DNA of 64,000 bases. Origin: Monosporascus cannonballus. Taxonomy: Eukaryota; Ascomycota; Sordariomycetes; Xylariales. The stretch spans positions 186,001-250,000 of the forward strand of contig QJNS01000097.1 in assembly GCA_004154925.1 (NCBI GenBank), written 5' to 3'. Positions 49,886 through 63,577 of this stretch are shown here, piece by piece. The first letter of the stretch is position 1, and each line of letters begins with the position of its first letter. Below the pieces are notes generated by a model. That model saw only the letters and a list, made by a program, of their open reading frames with translations. It had not been told where the DNA came from and did not search any database. The position numbers and the translations under genes were made by a program.

Positions 49886-50091
49886 TGTAAAATAATGGAT
49901 AGCTATAAGTTAGATAAGGTAATTTCCGACTAATCGTAAAGCAGATTCCAAGAAATAAATATATTAGGTTATTTCCATTTAGCGTTTTCTATTAGCTGCC
50001 AGATAATGGATTTATATTAATAAGTAGGTCGGTGGCTGATTGGTAGCTGGTCGGCTACCAGCCTTATTCTTATAGGGGCTATATTCTCACA
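49886..50091 (-). repeat. Right LTR of element B
   Basis: 206 bp from tgtaaaataatgg to atattctcaca, followed by the target duplication ctttt. It keeps the original CACA end. Its first half is more AT-shifted than in the left copy, while its last 60 bp is less so. Confidence 0.93.
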
Positions 50092-50230
50092 CTTTTATAA
50101 GTAAAAGTATCGTAAAATAAAATAATGTATTTCTTTAAATAATTAATTATTTTAATATAAGTTATTTTTTAAATCCTTTTTTTCAAATTTTATTTATTTA
50201 TTTTTTCTTTATTCTTTAATATTATTTTTA

Positions 50231-50235
<5 letters not shown>

Positions 50236-50312
<77 letters not shown>
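50236..50312. repeat. (AAT)n microsatellite
   Basis: About 25 uninterrupted AAT units on the plus strand in the element A fragment between B and C. Likely to be highly variable in length. Confidence 0.92.
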
Positions 50313-50313
<1 letters not shown>

Positions 50314-50754
50314 TATTTTTCCGTATTATATTATATTATCGTTATTTCGACGCCATATGTCGGTAATCGTCCGATTTTACGTTAATTTACGTAAAGGATA
50401 AATATAAATTATTTTATATTTTTATATTTAAAAAGAAAACCATTATAATATAATATAAAATAATAAATATAACAATTAATGTAATTTTTAACGGCCTTAA
50501 ATAAATACGGTTATTATAAAGCTTAAGGTAAATTTATATCGTTATATGTTAATTTACGTAATACGTTATTTTTTTATTATTTGCATTATTATTAAATTTT
50601 TATAATAATTTATTAATATTTTAAAAATTTATATTATTAATTTTATTGTAATAATAGCCGTTAATTTTAATATTTTTAGCGTAAATTATTTATTTTTTAT
50701 TTTTTATAATATTATAATTATAGCCTAAATAAAAAATTATTATTAATTAAATAT

Positions 50755-51200
50755 AGCAAATTATTAAGGCGGCCTAGGTAATCGTAAAAAAGGTCTTATA
50801 AAGCAAAAAAGCCGCCGCCGCCATACCTATTACCAAAAAGGCGGAGGCCGATACCGCTACTATGGCGGAACGGTAAGAAAGTAAACGCCTTACTGTCGAA
50901 CGCCTGGCTACTGCCGCCGAAAAAACGCCAAAGCGGTCGACGACGCAACTAATTACCTTACCAAATTTAGAATTATGCAAAAGCGTACCGCTAACGCTTT
51001 CGAAAATATTTAAAAAAAGTTGGTTACTTTTTAAAAGCTTTATCGTAAAATGGTATATATTCTTACGACTAGCTATTAATAATACCGCAACTGTTAATTC
51101 GTTATTACCTAAAATGCCGATATCTTACAGGCGCCTTTTTACAGGGGTTCGATTTCCCCGCCTAAGAACGAGAAGGACAAAAATTTGGAAAAGTAATAAG
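50755..51200 (+). other. Higher-GC island within element A
   Basis: A patch with clearly more G+C than its surroundings. On the plus strand it reads, with one in-frame stop, as an Ala/Lys/Glu-rich charged helix: SKKAAAAIPITKKAEADTA, then ESKRLTVERLATAAEK. This is opposite to the orientation of element A and resembles the helical tail of a transposase or structural protein, but no family can be named. Near 51142 ggggttcgatttcccc looks like a tRNA T-arm/B-box. It could be a small inserted element or a part of A that escaped RIP. Confidence 0.4.
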
Positions 51201-51488
51201 GGAATCGCTATTGGGTCGTTATATAATTTCGTTTTTTTAATTTGTTTTTTGATTTTTAAATTTTCAAATATCCGCCCGGCATAATACCGGCACTTCGTTA
51301 ATAATTAGCAACGTATTGCCTAGATAAATAGAATTATTATTTTTATTTTATTCCATCTTTAAAGTTTTTTTAATTTTTTTCGTATTTCCTTTTTACCTTT
51401 TTACTTACGTTATCCGATAATTCCTACGAATTATTTTCATTATTATACCTTTTCTATCGTATTAAATATTACTTATTACGGTCGTACG

Positions 51489-51677
51489 TATAATGGGGCT
51501 GTATGGAGCCCTATTATGAAACACTGGACAAACGCCGGTACTAAGCAGCATTAACGCAGCGCTTTATATGCGAATACACATAACCGTATTTTTATTTTCC
51601 CTTTTTTTTCCTCTTTAGCTAGAAAATAAACTTTTATTAATAATTAATTGCAGACCGTTTAGGTAAAGCCTTTTACA
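51489..51677 (+). repeat. Left LTR of element C
   Basis: 189 bp from tataatggggctg to ccttttaca, preceded by gtacg. It contains a conserved stretch, aaacgccggtact and ccgtatttttattttccc, shared with the right copy. Confidence 0.93.
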
Positions 51678-53805
51678 TATTTTTTAGCTTATTATTTAGC
51701 AAAATAGAAAACGTTCGGAATTAAAAATTACGATTTTCGAACGTTTTTTACGAGGCTCAGTAAAAGGCCTTTATCAACCCAGAATTACAAAAAGTAGTTA
51801 ACGTTATAACGGAAACCTTAATAAGTTCGATAACGGTTATAAAATAACATATAAGTTATTAGTTCGAAAAAAGCAAAAAAAGGATAATCTAATTGTGTAA
51901 ATATATAAAAACGTAATATAAGGTAAATAAAATACTAATATAAATAGCCGAATAATTTAAAAACGGTTTAATTATTTAATAAGAATTTATTACTTAATTA
52001 TAAATTCGGATTACGATAGCCCTTATAAATACCGATTTTTTTTCGACTTAATAATAATTGGAAACATAATTAAATTATTTTGTAACAATAACTTGAATAA
52101 TCGAATTAATATTAAGAGTTACATGGAAATTATTATTCTGGCTGGAAAAATTCGACAAAATAAAAAAGAAATTCCTTAGATAATATATATATATAATTTA
52201 TAAATTCGAATTAAACCTTATTTTCAAAAAAGGAATTCGTAAGCAATTTTATGCTATATATAAAAAGTTCGAAATTAATATATAACGTACGGTTATTATT
52301 TATTATATATTTAAAATTTAAATAATATTTATAACCTTTTGAATTTCTTTTAGATATTATACGAATAATATGATAATCGGCATAAAAAGAAAAAAGTAAC
52401 CGAATGTTTTTAAAACTTAAGGTAAACCGATAATACAAAATTTTCGTTATTTTATTTTTTGTTCGAAAGAACGTTAATAAACGTAAAAAAGATTATCTGG
52501 TTAACGGAAACGAAACTTATATTTTTAAAAGAAACATTAAAAAAAAATTAAGTTTTAATCCTAATAAACTTTCTTAAAAGCTATAATGCATAAATAAATA
52601 AGGTAATAGAAATCGCCGGACGCCTTAAAGAAATAACGTAGTAAAAAAAACGAATAAGTTTTTAATAACTTAGTCGAGCGGTAATAACTAAGCGAAAAGT
52701 AATTTAAATAATAATATAAATATAACGGGTATTTCGGTAATAAAACGGCAAAAGTAAAAACCCCAAATTTCATCCTTAACGTTAAAGTAATATGCGCAAT
52801 AAGTAATTTAAAAAAAACGGAACGCTCGTAAAGCGAAAGGCCTTTATTTGCGTTATAGGCGTTTTAATTATAGGGCGAACCGTTGCCCGTTTATACTAAT
52901 AAAGAAACCGTAAAGACAAATTAATTCTTTGAAAACGTATAAAAATAAAAAGTCCGAATTTGAAAGCAAAAAGGAAAAAAATAATTTTTGAATATCGGCG
53001 CGTTTCGAAACAAAAAATAACCTAGGCCGAAATAACGATTACGAAATAAAATATAAACGATATTTTATTTATTATTAATACTTATATTAATTAAGAAATA
53101 TTTATAAAAACTTTTATTAATTAAGAATATAAATATTTTGTCGTAATAATCGAAACATTTATAAAATACTTACGGTTACCGCATATTTTAATAAAATTAT
53201 ACGAATTAAGAAAAGTTTAAAAAAAGTTAATAACGATAAGAAAAAATTAAGGAAATAATATATATAAAAATAGATATCGACGGTTTCAAAACTAGGATAT
53301 TTGCATATATTATTAATGGCCTTAATTACTTTTTAATTTTGGGAAAACCTTAAATAAAGTATTATAACGTCGTATACGTAACGTAAAAGCATTTTTTGAC
53401 GGTAAGCATAATAAGTTATATAAGAATTTACGAAAAAAAATACGAAACTTAAAAAAATGGCGTAAAAGTAATTTACGAAAAGAAAAAATTTTAACTGCCG
53501 TTTTTAGAATAGAATTTCGAAGAATAAAAAAATTAAAAGGATTAAATAAGAAATTTAATTGTTTTTAATTATTTTAGCTAATATTAATAAGGCGTTAACG
53601 TTTAAAAAAAGTGGAAATTAACAAAAAACTTTTATTTAGGTTAAAAACGTTTCGGAAATTATTCGATAAAAAATTAGGTAACGCCTTATTTTTATCTCGT
53701 TCTAAAATAGACCATACGATTTTATTACGCAAAAACAAAATAAAAAGGAAAATATTAGTATTATAGGGGCCCTTATATGATATAATTAGAGACAAATTAT
53801 TAGCC

Positions 53806-54015
53806 TTGAGGAAACTTTTAACGGAGCTTTTAAATAAAGGGTATATCCGCGTAAATAATTTGCCCGTAAAGGTTTTCGTTTTATTTATAAAGAAACCCGG
53901 AGAAAAGTTGCGTTATTGTTACAATTATCGGGCGTTAAATATAATAACCGAAAAAAACCGTTATTTTTTACCCCTTATTTCGGATATTTTGAAATTATTT
54001 TCTTACGTTAAATAA
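53806..54015 (+). pseudogene. Reverse transcriptase fragment of element C
   Basis: The longest surviving frame of the pol gene, 69 codons, with the Gypsy motifs VFIKK-like, LRYCYNYRALN and PLISDILKLF. It ends at a RIP-type TAA where homologues have Lys-Leu-Asp or similar; the frame continues beyond the stop to the inactive YINN site. Confidence 0.88.
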
Positions 54016-55982
54016 TTTATGAAAATAAACGTTCGAATAACGTTTTATAAAATTAAGATTAAGGAGAAAAACGAATAAAAAACGGTATTCCGAATATATT
54101 TCGGCTTATACGAATAACTAGTAATACCGTTCGGCTTATACGGGATTTTCGTAACCTTTTAACGATACGTTAACAGAGTTCTAAGAAAGTACCTTAATGT
54201 TTTTTGCTTAACGTATATAAATAATATTTTTTTTTCAGATTTAAGAAGAATTATATATAAAAAATAAAAAAGGTCCTAAGTCGTTTAAGAAAAACGGGTT
54301 TAAATCTAGATATTTCCAAATGCGAATTCGCCGTAAAAACGACAAAATATCTTGAATTTATTATAGACGCCAAAAAGGGAATATAAATGGACTTCGAAAA
54401 GTTATGCATAATCAAAAAGTGGAAAATTCCTAAAATATTTAAGGGGATCCGAAATTTTTTAGAGTTGGTAAATTTTACCGCAATTTTATAACCTATTACG
54501 CGGATATATTAGTACCGTTAATTGCTTTAACCCGAAAAGGAACTTTATTCCATTAAAGAAAAAAAAGAAAGTAATATTCGAATATTTTAAAAGTGTTTTT
54601 ATAACGGACCCGATTTTGACATAATAAAACTCCGAGAAATTTGTAATATTAAAAATAAATTATTTATAGATAATATACGGAAATTACTTATTTTAAGTTA
54701 ATAAATTAAGAATATTACGTCCGCTTACTTATTATTTTAAGAAATTAAATCCCGTTAAAATTAAATACGAAATATATAATAAGAAATTTTTAACGGTAAT
54801 AAATTATTTAAAAACGTAAAATATGGAATTATATAACGTAATAACCCCATTTAAGATTATTATTAATTATAAAAATTTAAAGTATTTTATAATTATTAAA
54901 AAATTAAACAAATACCAAGTAAAATAATTAAAGAAATTATTTTATTTTCATTTTTATTTTGAATTTTATATAAATTGTTTAAATATTAAAGTCGATATAT
55001 TTTTGCTTAAAAATAAAATATATTTATAAGGCAAAGGAATAATCGGAAAACCGTGCGAAAACGTTAATTAATAAAGGATAAATAATTACTTATATTATTT
55101 ACGAAAAATAAAAAATGTATTAAAAATACGATGATAATCAATAATATTAATATTAAAAATCATACATTATTTTGAACAACGTAAATATTTTAATATTAGA
55201 AAAGTTTTTAAAAGTTTTAAAACGTAATATTAAAATATAATAAAAGTTATAACCATATTATTAAGGCTATTATAAAAAATATAATTTTTTACAGAATTAA
55301 AATTATTAATATTAATTACGGAATATATTTTAAACGTTAAAGGCCTTTTTTAATTTCTGGAATATTTTTAGATTTCAAATTAAAAATAGCTTAAAACGGC
55401 CTTAATAGAAAATACTTACGATTTCTATATGGTAAGTTACCTAAGTAAAGAGATTACAATAACGGTATTTTCGAAAAACTTTTTCTGGCCGGGTATATAT
55501 CGTATAATAAGGTAATTTTGTAGGAATTACGACGTATACGGCTATAAAAACGTATAGAAAATAGGGAAAAAGATTATTAAAATTAATCCTGGTTTCCGAA
55601 CGATTTTATAACGAATTATTAATTGATTTTATAACCGATTTATTAATCGTTTTAAAATATAACCTGTATTGTTTAATAATTATAATAAACCGATTATTTA
55701 AAGTAATAATTTTAAAAATAAAACGTACGATAAATATAAAAATATATTACAAATTTTATATTTTCTTTAAACTTTGTATAAGTAATAAAGGAATTAATGA
55801 AGTAAAGAAATTCTAAATTAAATTTTGCAAATTAATAAGGATAAAATAACGTTTTTTTTTACCGTATATTATTTAAAAACCGATAATATTATGGAAAAAG
55901 TTAATTAAAAAATATTAATTTATTTACGATTTTCGTAATGTATTCGTAATAAAAATAAAATAAGTTTTTTTTCGGAGCCGAT

Positions 55983-56413
55983 TGTTACGTTCAGAAGGGA
56001 TTCCACTAGGCCCAAAGGAGGCCCAGGAAGTTGGAAACGTTCGGGATCTCCACCTTCCATCGGATAAACCTCGGGTCTCTATTAATCTCCAGAGATACCA
56101 GGAAACTTGTGGACGATAAACATTATGGTCTTTCGAAACCCCCAGAAACCATAAAAAACATAAAGGATAAAAAGGATATATAAGGTTTGGGTTTCCTATG
56201 TAAATAGCCACTTACTTAGTTTTTCGTTCCTTAATTATTAATTTAAGCTTTTAGCCAGAGGTAACTGTACCATTCTTTGATTAAGAAAGGAGTACCTTGA
56301 AATCTTCTTAACGAACATACTGAATCATTTTTCGCCCTATTGTTACCTGCAAATCAAGACCCTTTTCGGATACTGCTCATACCTCCAGGTGGATGTATGA
56401 CAGGTTCGTTACA
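55983..56413. mobile_element. Solo LTR (element D) inserted in element C
   Basis: 431 bp starting TGTTACG and ending CGTTACA, flanked by the perfect duplication ccgat (55978-55982, 56414-56418). There is no second LTR or internal region, so it is a solo LTR left by LTR-LTR recombination. Base composition is normal and RIP marks are absent, in sharp contrast with the DNA on both sides. It interrupts element C just downstream of the integrase remains. Confidence 0.93.
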
Positions 56414-58624
56414 CCGATATTCGTAATTAACAATTAAAATACGATTTCGATAAAATTATTTTTTTTATTTTACGGATATTACGTTAACCCAATTCTTTAA
56501 ATAAAAACTAATTTGGTAATTAAAAAAAATTTACGTACAAAAACGGAAAATTTCGTCAGGAAATTGCGAAAAAAAACGGAATTTATTTAAGCCGTAATAG
56601 TAACGGCCTAGCAAACCCAGAAAAAAATAATAAATAAACGTTATTTTTTTACCAAAAATACAAAATTAACAACAAAATCTGGTTATTCCTAAAAAATATT
56701 ACTATTTTTTGATTATGAAAAAAGATTAAGATAATTTTAAGCGAAATATTATATAATTAAAATAATTAATTTTTACGTTATTAAATTAAATATATTTTAA
56801 AAAATTTATAATTATTTTTATATTAATTTATTAAGATATACAAATTGCGATCTTTTATTATTTTAAATTAACGCAAATATATAATATTTTTTTATTATTT
56901 CTAAAGGAAATAATAAATTGGAATTTAAAATCGAAAATATTCTTTAAGTTTGAATTAAAAAATAAGAAAAATTTTATATATTAAATCCGGGTAAAATAAT
57001 TAAGTTATGCAAAATCAACTTAAAAACCGTTCGAAAAATTCACAAATACGGCAGATTTATAATAATTGGAAAAGGAATACGGTAATATAATTATTAATAA
57101 CAGATCACAAATTTAACGTATTACTTAAAAACGGACGGATAAAAATCCAGCTTAAAAATACCGGCCGGACGGTACGTAAGTAATATAGGAAATTTAAGGA
57201 AATTATTTAAGAATAACCTTATATAATTTGTATATAAACGATAAAATAACGCTTTTATTATTTATAAACAAAATATATTAAACACGAATTAAATATTACA
57301 AAAATAATATATTAATTTCGAAATTATTTAATTATTTTTGACATTTATAAATTTAACGATTTATTTTACGAATTTGTAATGTTAATAATACGTAAGAATT
57401 ACGTATTTAAAGCGCGCAATTATTCGGCTTTATTTATATTAAATTCCGGCAAAACCGGAATTTTTTCCTTAGTCGCTTAAATTACGATTACGAAATTTTC
57501 GAAAACGTTAATAATACGATTATTAACGGTTATTAATTTAACTTATAACGTAAATTAATAAATAATGCGAAAGAAGCGCGGGAATATTATAAGAAAATTT
57601 ATATAATAAAATTTATTATTTTTATATTTAATAGGCTTTTTATTACGTAAGGCGAAAACACCGGCAAAACCGTTAATTTAATTTATGTATAAATAATATA
57701 TAAACTTGAAATTAAGGGCGTAAATTTATTTCGGAACGAACGATATATAAAAACTTGAAGCGTAAACGTAAAACCTCGATACCTCTTTTTTTTTAAATAC
57801 AGATAACCGTTAAACCAAAGTTAACGGCGAAAAAATAATATAAAAAATACGTAAAGAAAATAAATTTATTAAGGTTTCGGTAATCGTAATTAAAAGCAAT
57901 TTTGCAAAACGTATTAACCGCTTAACGAAATTCTAGAATATCCGCAAATTATACGAGAATTACGTTAAAAAACATATTAATAAAAATAAAAAAATATTTA
58001 TTTCGGGATATTTATAATTACAATTAACGTAAGCTTAATAACGGACCGCTTTTTTACTTATAAAAATAAATATTTTAAAAATAACGAATAAATAATATAT
58101 AAATAAATTATATATTTCGTTAATTTAAATAAAACGTATCTGAGTTTTCGGCAAAATAAATTATATAAATAAAATAAGATATATCGCAAATACGGGTAAA
58201 ATATTTGTCCAGGATAATATAAATACGTAACGTATGAAAAACTTTAATAGATTCTAATTTATTAAAAAGGTCCGAAAACGTAAAAACGTTCTTTTTGTAT
58301 AATATTTTTGCGGCGTTATAACGTATTAATTAATTTTTAAACCGTTATAAAATAACGTATAAAAACGTTATAATAAGTATTAATAAGAATTGATTTATCG
58401 AATTAAATTTTATTATAATAACAAAAATTAAAATAAATAAAAACATAAACGCGTTTTTATATATAAACCTATTTAATGTATAATTAACTTATAATTAATT
58501 ACTTAAACTAAACCTAATTCGAAAATTAATAAATTTCCGAATTTCGGATTAATTAAAAACTAAGAATTAACGTAATTCTTAATTTTGCGATAAATTAACC
58601 CCTTTTGAGAAAGGTAAAGAGTAA

Positions 58625-58811
58625 TATGATAAGGCTATATGGAGCCTTATTATGGAGCACCGGATAAACGCCGGTACCAAGCAGCATTAGCGCAGCGCCT
58701 TATATGCGAACATATATAACCGTATTTTTATTTTCCCTTTTTTTTTCTTTAGCTAGAAAATAAACTCTTATTGGCAACTGATTGCAGACCGCTTAGGTGA
58801 AGCCTTTTATA
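58625..58811 (+). repeat. Right LTR of element C
   Basis: 187 bp from tatgataaggct to ccttttata, followed by gtacg. It keeps several bases that are mutated in the left copy (gcgcagcgcc, ccggtacc), so each copy records part of the original. Confidence 0.93.
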
Positions 58812-60359
58812 GTACGTTTTATAATTAAGAATTTTTTAACCTTAAATATATTATCCTTTTCCGGCTTTACCTTTTATTTAACTGGTACCTTATCGTCCTT
58901 AAAATAGAATAATTCCAGCAAACTTACTGAGAATATATTATAAATTTTATACCGTTTTAAAAATTTTAACCTATAAGCTAAATTATAATAACCTATTACC
59001 TTCTTCATTTAAAAAAGGTTTAAGTACTTATTTATAAGTTTCTTATAAAGCCGTTATTAATTAATATATTATATTGAAAAAAATTAATTATTTTATTTTG
59101 AACAATTATTATATACGTTCCCGGTTATATCATTTGGCATACTAATAATTATTCGCTTTTAAAAAGTGGATTATTTTCTTTTTATCCGCTTATAATTTTT
59201 CGGCTTTTTTCGACGCTCTTAGTACGTTAGCTTTTATTAATTCTTTTACAAAATTAACGGGTTTTTGCGATTAATAATCATATAATACGTAAGCTAGGAT
59301 TTGCCCATAGGCCGAATATATCGATATATTATATATTTATTCCGTTAATCAAAAGTTTTTTAAATAATCGTTTTATTTATAATTAGTAAAAATTTATAGG
59401 TAATATTTTAGGGTTTAATTTTATTTTTCTATTTGGCCGTCCGTCTATAAGTGAAAAATTATATTTAACCATTTTTATATTACTAGCCGATAACATAACG
59501 TTATTTAAATATAATTAGTAAGTAAGAAGCCTTTATTTAATATAATATTATCAAATAAGTTAAAACGGGGAAAAACGTAAATAAAAAAAAAAGTCCGCCA
59601 ACCCGTTTGCGACGAGGCTTTTAGTTATTAGGATATAAAAAACGTATTTAATAAACCGGTTTATTACTATTAAAACATTATTACGTTATTTTCTCGTCTA
59701 AAATCAAAAATTCGGCAAATCGATAATAAAGTTTATCGAATTTTTTTAAAAAAATCGTAAATATTAATAAGGATTTTAATTCGTTATAAGGTAAATAATG
59801 TTTAATTTTTATTCGCTAGCAAACCGTATACCTTATTACATATTTTTTTACGTCCTTTTTTATACTTTTTCAAAAATAACTAGTATTTAACCGTTTAATA
59901 GTTTTAAAAAACCCCTTAGTACTTTGCCGTTCAGCTGTTATAGGTATTCCGTATCAGCTTTTTTCGTAACGGATAATTTTCGAATATATAAACCCGTTCT
60001 TTAAATCGTAATAAGGTATTTTTTCTTATTTGCTAAATATATTTTATAATAATTTATTTATTATAGCGTTATTTCTGTATTAACGATTTTATAAAATTAT
60101 TTTCTTACGAAACTATTTACATAGATTTTACCATAAGCTTTTTTTAGCTTATTTTAATCCTTTAATATAATTAGTATTAACGTATATTCTGGCTTTTGAG
60201 CTATTTTTGGATAATTATTTACTCGCTAATAATCTGGAACTTTTATTACTTTAATACTTATTGCCAAAGGTTTTACGAATATTATCTTAAATTTCTCTAG
60301 AAAATAAAGTAAAACCTATTTATTTATTTTTTTATTTCGTAAATACGTCCTTTAGATCC

Positions 60360-61570
60360 GGACGCCTTAATAACTTATTTGTCGAATTTTGCTGGTTTTT
60401 CTTATAATGGATTTCGAAATCGAAATTAATTAACTATTTTATCCAATTTACTTATTTTGCATTCGATTTAAATTTGGATATTAAATATTTATAATTTAAG
60501 TAATCCGTTATTATTTAAATAATTTATTACGAATAAAATAAATAATGCCGTTATTATTCGAAAATATGGTTAATCGTTAATAATTTAATATTTGGGGTAT
60601 AATAACGTAATTCCGTCCTTTTTAATTTTCGAAATATAAATATTATTAGGTACTGGCGATTACCGTATTATTACGAAAATACCGCGTTAATAACGAAATC
60701 CGAAACGTTAATTTTCAGCCTAATCGGTAACCGGGAGTTAAAATAACAAAATAAGAATACGTTTATAAAAAGTATTTTTAATTTTTTAAATACGAATAAA
60801 TTATTATTTTCTAATTTAATCTTTGCCGGCTGGTGTTTTTAAATATGTTTATCAAAAAGGCCGTAATCTTTAAATAACTCTTAATAAACTTTTTATAAAA
60901 ACCTACGAAACTCAAAAAAATTGAACGTTATAAATATTATTAAGCTCCGGTTATTCCCGGATTACCTTAATTTTTTCAAGATATATATTAATATTTTGCA
61001 CATTAACGACGAAACTTAAAAAGGTTCTTTTCCCTTATATAGAAAATACATTTTTCGGAATTTGCATAAAACTTTTATTGCCGTAAATGTTTTAATACGT
61101 TACGAATATATTTTGGGTAATCCGTTTCGTTTTTCAAATAAATAAAAAATCGTTTAAATATATAATATAAATTATATTTATTAATTCTGTTAATATGCGG
61201 TTAATATAATTCTGAAAAAACGCCAAAGCGTAAATAAACCCAAATAACATTATTAAATATTTAAAATAACCGTATTTCGTACGAAAAACTGTTTTCTATT
61301 TGTTTTCCGCTTTAATGCGTAACCGGTAATACATATTTTTTAAATCCAATTTAATATATACTTTTATATTTAATAATTTATTTAATATTTTATGAATTAA
61401 TAATCATGCCGTTTTGGTTTTTAAAATAATTTTGTTAAGCTTTTAATAATTTATATATAATCGTAATTTATCCTTTCATTTCAGAACGAATAAAATAAAT
61501 GCCTTTGTTAGGCTTCGGGAAAATTGTATCTAGCCTTTAGTTAACGCTTATTTTATATATTATTACAAAA
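60360..61570 (-). pseudogene. Pol remains (RT to RNase H) of element A
   Basis: In the minus sense, from 61570 down: FPKPNKGIYFIR-like start of the reverse transcriptase. Next come KLDLKN/YYRLRI-like pieces and a segment equivalent to KTAFRTRYGHFEYLVMPFG with RIP substitutions and stops. The RNase H end FEIHYKKNQ with KLLRRPD lies at about 60.4 kb. This fixes the element as Ty3/Gypsy and its direction as minus. Confidence 0.75.
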
Positions 61571-63577
61571 TTTCTTATTTCTTTTTCGAAAGGAGGTATA
61601 TGGGATTTCAAAAAGGCGTTTTCCTTTTTTCGAAATTAATATGATATTCTATATAATAGTATTAAAGTAAAGCCCCTATAAAAAATACGTTAAATATATT
61701 TTTATAATCCTAATATTCGGAGGGAAACATAACGTTATTACCGGCCCCCTTTTAGCTTTTAACGGTTATATTACTTTTATCCGGTTATGCTTTTTCTAAT
61801 ATTTATCTTGCATTCAATATGTTAACTATTACTAGAGTTACTATTTCTTTCGATTTTTTAACCGCCTTACAAATCTTTTTCTTGATCGTAACTATAATAA
61901 GGTCACCTTTTTTTAACCTAAAGTGCCAAAACCTTTTTCTGAAATCTAAATTTAAGTCGATAATATTTCCTCAAGATAAGTTTAAGATTACGTCATACAT
62001 TTAGAAATCCTTTAAAACGTAAAAGTTATTTTATATTTTCCGTATTTTCCTTTAATCGTTTATTATTTCCGTTCATGTATTTATTTTTCCTAATAAGGCC
62101 CCTTTTATAAAGATATTTTTTATCCTTATATTATCCGCCAAACTTTAAATTACCGATTTTAATAATAATGTTTTCCGTTTTAAATCGTAATTATTATCGC
62201 TATTTATTAAATTTTTATATTTAATTTATTTTTTTCGATTCGAAGCCTAATTATTATTCTCGAACTTAAGCCGAAAAACTGGGGCTCTTTATTCCGTAAC
62301 CTAAATTTCTCGTACCTTAAATAATATGTTATTCGATCTAACTTTTAAGGAATTACGGCCTTATAAGTATTAATTTTTTTATATCCGTATTCCTTATATT
62401 TAAAATACTTCGGGATAATTAGAGTTTATATATTCTTTTTTTATAATTATAATACCGTACGGCCGTTATGAGCCTTTTATAGCCGTTTAGCAAATTTAAT
62501 ATAAACCTCGTACTGGTTTTTTTAATAGCGGTAATAAGGCTAATAAGGTTAATAAATTGTCGACTTGCCGGTACGTCCCTAATATAAGTTTAGCCATGTG
62601 CCGGTATAACCTTTTTAATTTTTTTATTTCCTTCTTTTTTTCGTTAAACTTATTTCGTACAAAATAACAAAGATTAAATTTTGCCTATTATGCTTTCGTT
62701 ATTAAATGTTTCTTAATTTCCGGGAAATTTCCTTTAATAATTTCGTTTTATAATTTAGGGATAAATGTAAATAATAATCGCATTATCCGCTTTTTTTTCG
62801 GAAAATCGTTGCGGTTTTCGGTCTTTACAGTTTTATATCGGTTTAAGAAAATTATAAACTTTTTTCCGGGTTATTATTATAAATTTGTTAATTTAATATT
62901 AAATATGACATTACGGGTCCCTTTATTTCCAATATTCTTTTTTAGTTAAATCTCGAATTTTTATTACCTTAATACCGTTAAGTTATTATCGTTTTTTAAA
63001 ATTAAGAATTTCGACCATTTTTTAATATATTGGTTTTCGAAATAAATATTAACGTATATTAATTTTATTACGTCCGTAAAAAAAATTGAACGTTAATAAT
63101 ATAAAATAAACCTTTAAGTTAATAAAGAAATTCGCTAATTTTATTCGAGAAACCTTTTTATATTGTAAAATAAATAATAATATTTTAAAATAAACCTTAT
63201 TATAATTGTGTTTCGAGGGTTTTTGGTAATTTAACTAATTAATATTATTTAATTCGAAAAACGGGTTTTTTTCTTTTTCCAAAACTGCCAAATATTATCG
63301 TTTTTTCTGTACTTTCTGTTATTTCTTTTTTTTTGGAATTTTGCGGTTTAATTCTTTTTTTAATAATAAAACAATCACTTTTAGGATTTGATGCAAAGTT
63401 AACAATTCGGGTGATATTTTTATTTTTATCGTCGGGGAATTTTCGGATTAGCTGGCTATACCCTGCGAAATTGCTATTCCGCGTTTTCTTCCTGCCATTA
63501 TTTGATATCCTGGTACGTAGGTTGCTATAAACTGTCCTTTGCCTAACGGTCCGTACGGATGGGTAAAGGTATTAATA

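Larger units (their letters stand above)
42706..50091 (-). mobile_element. Gypsy-type LTR retrotransposon B, inserted in A
   Basis: 7386 bp bounded by 206-bp LTRs (42706-42911 and 49886-50091). The ends are TG...CACA in the right copy (TATA in the left), and the flanking duplication ctttt is perfect (42701-42705 and 50092-50096). Minus orientation follows from translated relics. FLKFANFYKEFIAYY at about 47.05-47.12 kb corresponds to the FLGFANFYRRFI motif after the reverse-transcriptase palm. FNFEI-stop-YQPDTINPVNKLFKRPDY at about 46.53-46.61 kb, cited in pieces, corresponds to the end of RNase H. The interior is about 80% A+T with stops throughout, so it is a dead, RIP-mutated copy. Confidence 0.93.
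51489..58811 (+). mobile_element. Gypsy-type LTR retrotransposon C, inserted in A
   Basis: 7323 bp bounded by LTRs of 189 and 187 bp (51489-51677, 58625-58811). The perfect duplication gtacg lies at 51484-51488 and 58812-58816. Plus orientation: at 53.8-54.0 kb an open segment reads FIKKPGEKLRYCYNYRALN and ITEKNRYFLPLI, the Ty3/Gypsy reverse-transcriptase fingers. The palm follows as LVIPFGLY and then YINN at 54214-54225, where active enzymes have YxDD; both aspartates are now asparagine. An integrase zinc-binding region follows at about 55.44-55.57 kb (KNFFWPGIYRII, then NYDVYGYKN with the cysteines changed to tyrosine). It is inactive. Removal of the nested solo LTR D leaves about 6.9 kb. 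Confidence 0.94.

Noticed and set aside
50774..50980. 68-codon minus-strand frame with a hydrophobic segment
   Set aside because: Reverse of the Ala/Lys/Glu-rich plus-strand frame, which would produce Ala/Phe/Leu on the complement; no family resemblance.
55924..56211. 95-codon minus-strand frame
   Set aside because: Lies mostly inside the solo LTR D, which explains its normal composition; not a gene.
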